A stretch of DNA of 64,000 nt, from the NCBI GenBank assembly GCA_004297725.1, contig SCUS01000081.1, positions 1 to 64,000 on the forward strand. The letters are read 5' to 3'. Below the pieces are notes generated by a model. The model searched no databases, had not been told where the DNA came from, and worked only from the letters and a program-made list of their open reading frames with translations. The translations under genes were made by a program, and so were the position numbers. Below, piece after piece: positions 9,231 to 16,082 of this stretch (position 1 is its first letter; each line of letters starts with the position of its first letter). This stretch comes from Myxococcaceae bacterium (GTDB lineage Bacteria; Myxococcota_A; Polyangia; Polyangiales; Ga0077539).

Positions 9231-9940
9231 GCCTCGCGCTCTCGGCGGTCATCGTCCTCACCTGGGCGCTCTCTTTGGTCGCCGCCCTCGGCCTCCCCAT
9301 CGAGGCCATTCCCCCGGCCCTCTGGCTGCCGCTCGTGGCGCTCCGCATCTGGTCCCACACGGGTCTCTTCATCGTCGCCCACGACGCCATGCACGGCACC
9401 GTCGCGCCCCGCCGTCCCCGACTCAACGCGCTCGTCGGCGCGCTCTCCGTCGGGCTCTACGCGCTCTTCCCCTACGCCACGCTGCGGAGCGAGCACCGCC
9501 TCCACCACGCGCACCCCGCGAGCGCGGGCGACCCCGACTACCACGACGGCTCGCACGACGGCTTCGGCCGCTGGTACCTGCGCTTCATCGGTCAATACCT
9601 CCGGTGGCCGCAGGTGCTCGGGCACGCGGTGATCTTCAACGTGCTCCAGCACGTCGTTCACGTCTCGCAGGTGAACCTGCTGCTGTTCTGGGTGCTGCCC
9701 TCGCTCGCCTCCACGGCGCAGCTCTTCTACTTCGGAACCTTCCTCCCGCACCGCGAGCCCCCCGGCGGCTACGTCGACAGGCACCGCGCCCGGAGCAACG
9801 ACATGGGCGCCGCGCTCTCGCTGCTCACGTGCTTCCACTTCGGCGGATACCACTGGGAGCACCACGAGCGCCCGGAGGTTCCGTGGTGGGCGCTGCCGTC
9901 GGCGAGGGCTCGTAGAACTCCCGCACCTCCACCGCGCTGA
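9227..9940 (+). CDS. crtW: CrtW-type beta-carotene ketolase (fatty acid desaturase superfamily)
   Basis: 237 aa from GTG 9227. The three di-iron histidine boxes of the CrtW/desaturase family are present: HDAMH at 52-56, HRLHHAH at 90-96 and HWEHH at 209-213. CrtW-like phrases surround them: LFIVAHDAMHGTVAPRRPRLN, VNLLLFWVLPSLAS, LFYFGTFLPHR and PWWALP. These integral membrane enzymes oxidise the beta-ionone ring of carotenoids to the 4-keto form. No other carotenoid genes are nearby, and the upstream neighbour is a lipoprotein, so coupling may be coincidental. The last 116 nt, including the third histidine box, overlap the convergent 494-aa gene. Family assignment is strong, exact substrate less so. 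Confidence 0.85.
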   Translation: MSLALSAVIVLTWALSLVAALGLPIEAIPPALWLPLVALRIWSHTGLFIVAHDAMHGTVAPRRPRLNALVGALSVGLYALFPYATLRSEHRLHHAHPASAGDPDYHDGSHDGFGRWYLRFIGQYLRWPQVLGHAVIFNVLQHVVHVSQVNLLLFWVLPSLASTAQLFYFGTFLPHREPPGGYVDRHRARSNDMGAALSLLTCFHFGGYHWEHHERPEVPWWALPSARARRTPAPPPR

Positions 9941-11309
9941 GCTCCACGTCGAGGCGCTCCAACGGGCCGAGCGAGGCCACCGCCCGGGCGAGCTCGGCAG
10001 GCGTCGGCACCAGCGTCCCGGTGACCTCCTGCACCCGCAGCCCGAGCGCCACGGAGACCCCGAGCACCGTCTGGCTCACCCGGGAGGGCGGCATGCGGAA
10101 GGTGACCCTGCGCTGCATCCCGGAGGCCTCGAGCAGCCGCGACACCTCCGCGCCGCTCAGCGAGAGCCGCATGGAGTGGGCCGTGCGATCGATGCGCGAC
10201 GACGACCGGATCAGCAGCAGCTCCCGCACCGCCTCGGCCTGGGCGGGGTCCGCGAGGCTCGCCGGGTCGATGTCGAAGGAAGCCCCGGTCGTTCGCTCGA
10301 TGGCCGCGAGCGCGTCGAGGGTCTCCACCACGGCGTGGGGGAGGGCCTCGCGCTCCTGCGGAGGAAACACGCTCCCGATGCCCAGGCCCGCCGCGGCGCA
10401 GCCCGGGAGCAGCGTGACCCGGCCGCCCTGCCCGAAGCGCCAGACGAAGCGGGCCGCCACCGAGAGCGAGGCCGCCGAGGTGGCCGCGCCCGTCAGCGAG
10501 GCCCGGATCTCCATGGTGGTGTGCTCGTGGTCGAGGCGCAGCGTGAGGCCCACCGCGGCGGGGTTGAGGTCGTTCACCCAGGTGGAGCGCGCCGCCCCGC
10601 CGCGGGCGCAGCGCAGCGTGCAGTCGCGTACGACCAGCGTCTCCCGGGCGCTCCGAAGCTCCACCGAGAGCCGCTCGAAGTAGGGCGGCGTCGCGAAGGT
10701 CACCGTCGCCTCGTCCTTCGCCGTCGCGCTCGCCGCGACGAACCACCGGGGGACGCCCAGCGCCTCGAGCTCCGTGAGCGCGGCGTCGAAGCCGTCGCCG
10801 TCGTCGAGGAAGCGCCCGAGCAGCGTCCTGGTCCTTACCAGGTCCGGTAAGGTCCCGGTGGCCTCCAGCGACGGTCGCAGCCACGCCGCCGCCAGCACCA
10901 GGAACATCCGGTGCAGCCCGAAGCCCCCGGCGCCCGCGAGCGCGCTGTACCTCACCTGCCACGTCGCCGCGGTGTGGTCCTGTCGCTGGGCGTCGGAGAC
11001 CCGGGCGAGCAGCTCTTCTCGCGTCGCCCACACCGTGTGCCCGGCGGCGTCGACGACGACCACCACCACCGGGCTCGCGGCCGCGGCCAGCAGCGACGGG
11101 GCGACGCTCGCCTCCACCCAGCGCCCCTCCGCGCGCAGGGCCTCGAGCATCGGAACCTTCACCACGCGCACGACCGCCCGAAGCCCCGTGTCGACCCCCT
11201 CGTGGGCGAAGCCGAGGGCGCCGTCGTCGTGGGCCTCGAGGGAGAGCCCGCGGCGGCTGAGGGGCGTCGCGGCGAGGCGCTCCCGGAGCAGGTCGAGGGT
11301 GAGGCTCAC
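9825..11309 (-). CDS. Unknown 494-aa protein at the end of the VgrG/PAAR cassette (effector or accessory candidate)
   Basis: 494 aa from GTG 11309, overlapping the stop of the DUF4150 gene (GTGA). I do not recognise the family. No signal peptide, membrane helix or toxin motif is evident. The N-terminal 200 residues are mixed alpha/beta (VVVVVVDAAGHTVWATREELLARV). The C-terminal half has repeated helix/strand patterns and ends in a low-complexity tail. Position after vgrG-DUF2169-pentapeptide-DUF3540-PAAR is where T6SS cassettes often carry cargo, but no immunity gene follows because the next gene is convergent. The final 116 nt are antisense to crtW. A WTAC-N8-GTAW site at 10835 forces TTA and GTA codons here. 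Confidence 0.75.
   Translation of the reverse strand: MSLTLDLLRERLAATPLSRRGLSLEAHDDGALGFAHEGVDTGLRAVVRVVKVPMLEALRAEGRWVEASVAPSLLAAAASPVVVVVVDAAGHTVWATREELLARVSDAQRQDHTAATWQVRYSALAGAGGFGLHRMFLVLAAAWLRPSLEATGTLPDLVRTRTLLGRFLDDGDGFDAALTELEALGVPRWFVAASATAKDEATVTFATPPYFERLSVELRSARETLVVRDCTLRCARGGAARSTWVNDLNPAAVGLTLRLDHEHTTMEIRASLTGAATSAASLSVAARFVWRFGQGGRVTLLPGCAAAGLGIGSVFPPQEREALPHAVVETLDALAAIERTTGASFDIDPASLADPAQAEAVRELLLIRSSSRIDRTAHSMRLSLSGAEVSRLLEASGMQRRVTFRMPPSRVSQTVLGVSVALGLRVQEVTGTLVPTPAELARAVASLGPLERLDVELSAVEVREFYEPSPTAAPTTEPPGARGAPSGIRRSGST
10835..10850. other. WTAC-N8-GTAW site 2
   Basis: TTAC-CAGGTCCG-GTAA, inside the 494-aa cassette gene (minus). The codons are TTA CCG GAC CTG GTA, both outer ones rare here. 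Confidence 0.75.
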
Positions 11310-11707
11310 GGCGCCAGCAGCAGCACCTTCACCTGGCTGGGCGAGAGCCGGATGCCAGGGCAGTTGGTGGAGTTCTGGATGCCGACGGAGGTCATGCGCG
11401 TGGCGGGGATGCCGCCGACCAGCACGGTGAACGCCGCGGTGACGTGTCGGGTGGGGCCCATCACCATGCCCGACGCGACGCCGGTGGCGACGCCGGGGTT
11501 GTCGCCCATGCTGGTGACCATGGTGGTCGCCATGTTGTGCGCGGGCGTGGCCATGAAGAGGACGTTGTACGCGGCGGGAACGCCCAGCGGCCCCATGGTG
11601 ATGTTGGGGTAGGGAATCGGGATGGGCGCAGGAGCGGGCGGCGCGGGCGTGAGGCACACGTCCGGGAAGCCCATGTCGATGCCCATCATCTGCGTGTTGG
11701 CGAACAT
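11306..11707 (-). CDS. DUF4150 PAAR-like spike-tip protein
   Basis: 133 aa. It matches the PAAR-like DUF4150 pattern: N-terminal MFANTQMMGIDMGFPDVC, then PIPYPNI, and repeated short turn-rich segments with Gly, Thr, Met and His (MATPAHNMATT, SMGDNPG, GIPATRMT). It ends NCPGIRLSPSQVKVLLL. PAAR proteins cap the VgrG trimer and attach effectors in type VI secretion. AAGGGAG lies about 11 nt upstream of the ATG. It is 19 nt downstream of the DUF3540 gene and overlaps the next gene by 4 nt. Confidence 0.85.
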   Translation of the reverse strand: MFANTQMMGIDMGFPDVCLTPAPPAPAPIPIPYPNITMGPLGVPAAYNVLFMATPAHNMATTMVTSMGDNPGVATGVASGMVMGPTRHVTAAFTVLVGGIPATRMTSVGIQNSTNCPGIRLSPSQVKVLLLAP

Positions 11708-11726
11708 TGGTGTCGTTGCTCCCTTC

Positions 11727-12377
11727 TCAGCCCAGGTGGATCTGGTCGCCGTCGACCTTCACGAGGTCCTTCGCGGTGGCGACGACGTTGGCGGCGTGAA
11801 GCCCGAGGGTCTTGCGGAAGCTCCAGTCGCCCTGTTCGGCGCGGAGCTGGTCGATCTCCGACACGGTGCGGTAGGCGCGCTTGAGCTTCTGGGAGAGCCG
11901 CTCGGCCACGGTGTCGATGCGCTGCGCGGTGAGCTTCAGGTCGTCGAGGCTGGCGACCACCGCGGAGCCCACGTAGGTGAGCGCCTGCACCGCGAGCTCT
12001 CCCTCTCGCGCGGTCACGCTCACCGCGTCGGTGGTCACCCGCACGGCCGCCGGGGTCACCACGCTCACCCCGTCGCGCGCGGCCACGGTCACCTGGCCCT
12101 CGGGCGCCGCGAGGGTGACCGAGCCCGGCGCGGACCACACCGCGGCCTGGTCGCCGACGCGCTCCAGCACCGCGAGCACGTAGCGCTCGCCGCTGGCGAT
12201 GCCCGCGAAGAGCACCAGGTCGTCCGGGCGCGGGTCGACCACGCAGCTCACCGCGCGCCGGCAGTCGAACTCCGCCGCGGCGCCCCGCACCACGACGCGG
12301 TCGCCCTCGACGCGCAGCACGGTGCCGCTGTCCTGGAAGCTCTGCGGGGCCTTGATCGAACGGGTCGGAGCGCTCAT
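11727..12377 (-). CDS. DUF3540 protein of the T6SS cassette
   Basis: 216 aa. The central part is a ladder of short beta segments (GSVTLAAPEGQVTVAARDGVSVV... VRVTTDAVSVTAREGEL), then a helical region (LKLTAQRIDTVAERLSQKLKRAYRTVSEIDQL) and a C-terminal KTLGLHAANVVATAKDLVKVDGDQIHLG. This is the DUF3540 pattern seen next to DUF2169 and DUF4150 genes in T6SS clusters, where it resembles the gp5-type needle of VgrG. A strong ribosome-binding site (AAGGAGG, about 9 nt before ATG 12377) fixes the start. It is probably a structural or adaptor component of the secreted spike. Confidence 0.8.
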   Translation of the reverse strand: MSAPTRSIKAPQSFQDSGTVLRVEGDRVVVRGAAAEFDCRRAVSCVVDPRPDDLVLFAGIASGERYVLAVLERVGDQAAVWSAPGSVTLAAPEGQVTVAARDGVSVVTPAAVRVTTDAVSVTAREGELAVQALTYVGSAVVASLDDLKLTAQRIDTVAERLSQKLKRAYRTVSEIDQLRAEQGDWSFRKTLGLHAANVVATAKDLVKVDGDQIHLG

Positions 12378-12393
12378 GGGGAAAGGTCCTCCT

Positions 12394-13440
12394 TCAGTAG
12401 GGTGAACGGAAATCTTCTGCGCTGGCGAGCGCCTCGTCGTCGCCCAGCCAGCCCGACCCGAGGCCCAGCGCCCCGGCGTCGATGGTGCGGTGGAAGCGCG
12501 CCCGGTGCACGGTGGCGCCGGAGAAGTCCGCGCCGGAGACGTCGGCGTGGGTGAGGTCCGCGTAGGTGAGGTTGGCGCCGTCGAAGCGAGCGCCGATGCA
12601 GCGGGCGCGGGTGAGCTGGGCCTGCTCCGCGTTGGCCCCACGGAGGTCGGCCAGCGAGAGCTCGGCGTCGATCATCACCGCGAGGCGCAGGTCGGCGCGG
12701 GAGAGGTCGGCCTTCTGCAGCTTCGCCGAGAGGAAGAGCGCGCACTGCAGGTTGGCCCCGGAGAGCTTCGCCTCCTGGAGCTCGGCGTCCTTGAAGTTGC
12801 AGCGCTCCAGGGTCACCCCGCGAAGGTCGGCGCCGCGAAGGTCCGACCCGTTGAACTGGCACGCGCTGAAGCGGGCCGAGCGCAGGTCCTTGCCCGCGAG
12901 CCCGCACTCCATCATCACCACCAGCTCGAAGCGCGCCCCGTCCAGGACCATGCCCCGCAGGTCGGTGCGGGTCAGCACGCAGCCCTTGAGCGAGGCGCCG
13001 CGCAGGTCGAGCGCCTCGGTCTCGCTCTCCACGAAGGCCACCCGGTCGAGCGTGCTGCCCGCGAAGGAGGCCCGAGAGACCAGCGACTCGATGAAGGCCA
13101 GCGAGGTCATCTCCGCGCCCTCGAAGCGCGCTCCCTGGAGGTCGCACTCCACCACCCTGGCCACCCCCAGCGAGGCCCCTCCCAGGTCGGCTCCCGGGGC
13201 GCGCACCCGGTAGAGCGTCGCCCGATCGAGCCGGGCGGCGCGCAGCGAGGCGCCCGTCAGGTCGCACTCGATGAGGTTGCACTCGACGAGGTTGCAGTGG
13301 TCCAGCCGGGCGCCGCGCAGCACCGTGCCCTCCAGCACCGCGCCGCCGAGGTCGGCCCCGGAGAGGTCGATGCCCGCGAGGTCGACCCCTCGCAGCGAGT
13401 CGCCGTGCTGGACGCGCGAGATCACCTCCGAGGCCTCCAT
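12394..13440 (-). CDS. Pentapeptide-repeat protein of the T6SS cassette
   Basis: 348 aa. After a short leader (MEASEVISRVQHGDSLRG) nearly the whole protein is A(D/N)LxG-type pentapeptide repeats (VDLAGIDLSGADLGGAVLEG and so on). These should form a right-handed quadrilateral beta-helix. It starts at ATG 13440, sharing one base with the stop of the DUF2169 fusion gene (TGATG), so the two are translationally coupled. Stand-alone pentapeptide proteins are recurrent members of DUF2169-type T6SS cassettes. Their role there is unclear, possibly as cargo scaffold. The C-terminal 35 residues leave the repeat pattern. Confidence 0.85.
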   Translation of the reverse strand: MEASEVISRVQHGDSLRGVDLAGIDLSGADLGGAVLEGTVLRGARLDHCNLVECNLIECDLTGASLRAARLDRATLYRVRAPGADLGGASLGVARVVECDLQGARFEGAEMTSLAFIESLVSRASFAGSTLDRVAFVESETEALDLRGASLKGCVLTRTDLRGMVLDGARFELVVMMECGLAGKDLRSARFSACQFNGSDLRGADLRGVTLERCNFKDAELQEAKLSGANLQCALFLSAKLQKADLSRADLRLAVMIDAELSLADLRGANAEQAQLTRARCIGARFDGANLTYADLTHADVSGADFSGATVHRARFHRTIDAGALGLGSGWLGDDEALASAEDFRSPY

Positions 13441-16082
13441 CACGCGGGCCCCCTCGGGGCGATCACCCTCGCCTGAAGCACGAAGGCGTCTTCCAGCCGG
13501 GCGGGCCTGCCCCGGAAGCGGGCGAGGTCGGCGCGGAAGAGGTTGGCCCCGTCGAGCACGGCGTCCTGCAGGCTGGCCTTGGAGAGCAGCGCGCTCATCA
13601 GGTTGCACGAGGTGAGCGTCGCGCCGTCGAGCCGCGACCGGATGAAGCGCGCCTCCCTCGCCGTCGCCCGGAAGAACGAGGCGCCGGTGAGGTCGCTGCC
13701 GGAGAAGTCCGACCCGGAGACGTCGGCCTCCGCGAAGACCGCCCCGCGCATGCTGGTCTCTCTCAGCGTGGCGCTCTTCACCGAGGCTCCGCGAAAGCTG
13801 GCGCCGTCGAGGTTGCAGTCCTTCACCACCCGGAGGTTGTCCGCCTGGGCGCCCACGAACGAAGCCCCGGAGGCGTCGCAGGAGAGCAGCACGCAGCTGG
13901 TGAGGGTGATCCCGTCGAAGCACCCGCCTCGCAGGTTGCACTGGAGCAGGTTGCACTTCACCAGCTTCGCGCCGTCGAGCTTCGCGAGGGAGAGGTCGAC
14001 GCCGAGCATCATCAGCGAGCGGGCCTCGATGCCGCGGAGCGAGGCGCCGCTGAGCGTGGCCTCGGAGAGGTCGGAGCCTTCGAAGCGGGCCTCGTCGAGC
14101 GCGGCGCCGGTGAGGTCGGCGCCGGTGAGCACCGTGCGCTCGAAGCGCAGTCCCTTGAGCGAGGCACGGGCGAGCAGGGCCCGGCCGAAGTTGGCCTCGG
14201 CGACCTGGGCCCCGTCGAGGCGGGCGTCGGTGAGGTCGGCGCGGCAGGCGACGGCGCGCCAGAGGTCGGCGCCGCGGAGGTCGCAGCCGCGCAGGTCGGC
14301 GTTGTCGAGGAAGGTGCCGCGCATGTCGACGCCGCGAAGGTCGAGGCCCGAGAGGTCGACGCCGGTGAGGTCGAGGTCCGCGAGGCCCTCCTTCCGGGCG
14401 AGGCGGGCGACCACCATGGAGCGGGCGTCGTCGGCGTCGAGGCCCTCACGCCGGGAGGCCGACTCCAGCAGGTGGGCGTGCGCCCGGTAGACCTCCCTCA
14501 GCCGGTCTTCCCCGTCGATCATCCGGCCCTCGAAGTCCGGGTCGGCGATCATCCGGTCGAGCTCCGGGGCGCTCGCGTCGAGCGACCGGGCCCGGTCGTG
14601 CAGCGCCCTCAGCTTCGCCATCTCCTCTCGCGCCTGGAAGGCGATCGGGTGCCTCCTCGGGCGCTTGCCGAAGGTCGCCTCGTAGTCGATGCCGTACTTC
14701 GCGCACTCGCGCTTCACCAGCGCCGTCGCCGCCTCGCGGCCGGCCTCCCCCTGGGCCTTCCTCTCCTCGAGCAGCCGCTCGGCGTCGTCGAGCAGCTCGG
14801 GCAGCGAGTCGAGCGAGGGGGGCGCTCTCTCCGGCGGGGCCTCCGGGAGGTAGTCCGCCGGGTCGAGGCCGTGGGCGAGCAGCGTGTCGCGGGCCCGCTC
14901 CTGGTCGCGCTCCACCCGCCGCCGGAGGTTTCTCGCCAGCAGAAACTCCGGCGAGGTGAGCCCCTCCATGCGGTCGCCGGTCTCCAGCTTCGGGGCGGGG
15001 ACCTCGCCCCTGGGCTCGGGCAGCAGGTCGGCGTCGCGGAGCATGTGGACGAAGCCTCGGCTCCGGTCGAGGCGCGCCTCGAGGGTGGCGCGGTAGTGCT
15101 CCTCGGGCTTCGGGGCGTCGAGGTGCTCGAGCCCGAGCACCATGTGGACGATGTCCGCGGCGTCGTCCTCGGCGATCTCCATCAGCCCTCGGAAGACCAG
15201 CGCGCCCCGGGCCTTCGCAGGGAGCAGGTGCACCGTGTCGAGGCGCAGCGGCAGCTCCCGGAACTCGTCTCCCTCCGCGGTGCGATGGGTGACGAAGCAG
15301 CGCGCCGCGACGCCGGGGAGCCGTCCCTCGATGAGCGGTCGGGCGGGGTGGAGGTTCTCCAGCCGGAAGGGCTCGTCGCCGCGGAAGAATCCGCCGTGGT
15401 GCTGGTCGTCCTGGGCGACGTTGAAGAGGCCGAAGTCGATGTCGTCGGCGAGGCCCGGGCAGCGCGAGCGGAGCCACGCGTCGTCGTAGGTGCCGAGTCG
15501 GCTGCTGCGCTGGGGCCAGCGGAAGTCCATGGCGCCGAAGCCCGCGGGCTCCGGGCGGTCGGAGACGGCGCGGATGCGTCGATCGGGGCGCTCGATGTTG
15601 GGGAGGCGGTGTACCGGGCGGCCGTCCTCCACGGTGGGAGCGAAGCCCCGCCCGGAGGGGTTGAGCGCGAAGCCCTCGCCGCCGAAGGCGCGCGCCCAGG
15701 AGAGGGGCATCTCGGTGAAGGGCGCAGGGCTGGTCATGGCGCCGTGCTCCCAGCGGCGGTCGCCCACCACCAGAAGGCTCTTGTCGACGTCGCCGCAGCT
15801 CGCCCTGACCATCACCGCGGGCTGCGCGACCCCGCCGGGCGCGAAGGCCCGGCCGGAGACAAGGAGCTCGCCCCGCAGCTTGGGCATGGACTCGTCGAAG
15901 AGGACGTCGGCGCCGAGCTCTTGGGCGAGGTCGGGCCAGAGCGCGACCTCCGGGAGGAGACACCCCGGAGCGTCGCCGTCGAGGGAGAAGTAGGCGATCA
16001 CGCCGACCGCGAAGAGGCACCGCCCCTGGTGCTCGAAGGGGCGGCAGAGGACCCCGGCGCGAATCGGCTTGATCGTCTTCAT
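13440..16082 (-). CDS. DUF2169 T6SS adaptor fused to pentapeptide repeats
   Basis: 880 aa from ATG 16082. Residues 1 to about 310 are a DUF2169 domain (MKTIKPIRAGVLCRPFE, AFGGEGFALNPSGRGF, HRLPNIERPDRR, PAGFGAMDFRWPQRSS). DUF2169 proteins act as adaptors that load effectors onto VgrG, as shown in Agrobacterium. A charged helical linker (about 310-560) follows, then about 60 pentapeptide repeats (DLTGVDLSGLDLRGVDMRG...) to the end. The start shares one base with the vgrG stop. A second pentapeptide gene follows with the same overlap, so the helix was probably duplicated or split. The open frame extends far upstream of this start only as an antisense-type shadow. Confidence 0.9.
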   Translation of the reverse strand: MKTIKPIRAGVLCRPFEHQGRCLFAVGVIAYFSLDGDAPGCLLPEVALWPDLAQELGADVLFDESMPKLRGELLVSGRAFAPGGVAQPAVMVRASCGDVDKSLLVVGDRRWEHGAMTSPAPFTEMPLSWARAFGGEGFALNPSGRGFAPTVEDGRPVHRLPNIERPDRRIRAVSDRPEPAGFGAMDFRWPQRSSRLGTYDDAWLRSRCPGLADDIDFGLFNVAQDDQHHGGFFRGDEPFRLENLHPARPLIEGRLPGVAARCFVTHRTAEGDEFRELPLRLDTVHLLPAKARGALVFRGLMEIAEDDAADIVHMVLGLEHLDAPKPEEHYRATLEARLDRSRGFVHMLRDADLLPEPRGEVPAPKLETGDRMEGLTSPEFLLARNLRRRVERDQERARDTLLAHGLDPADYLPEAPPERAPPSLDSLPELLDDAERLLEERKAQGEAGREAATALVKRECAKYGIDYEATFGKRPRRHPIAFQAREEMAKLRALHDRARSLDASAPELDRMIADPDFEGRMIDGEDRLREVYRAHAHLLESASRREGLDADDARSMVVARLARKEGLADLDLTGVDLSGLDLRGVDMRGTFLDNADLRGCDLRGADLWRAVACRADLTDARLDGAQVAEANFGRALLARASLKGLRFERTVLTGADLTGAALDEARFEGSDLSEATLSGASLRGIEARSLMMLGVDLSLAKLDGAKLVKCNLLQCNLRGGCFDGITLTSCVLLSCDASGASFVGAQADNLRVVKDCNLDGASFRGASVKSATLRETSMRGAVFAEADVSGSDFSGSDLTGASFFRATAREARFIRSRLDGATLTSCNLMSALLSKASLQDAVLDGANLFRADLARFRGRPARLEDAFVLQARVIAPRGPA

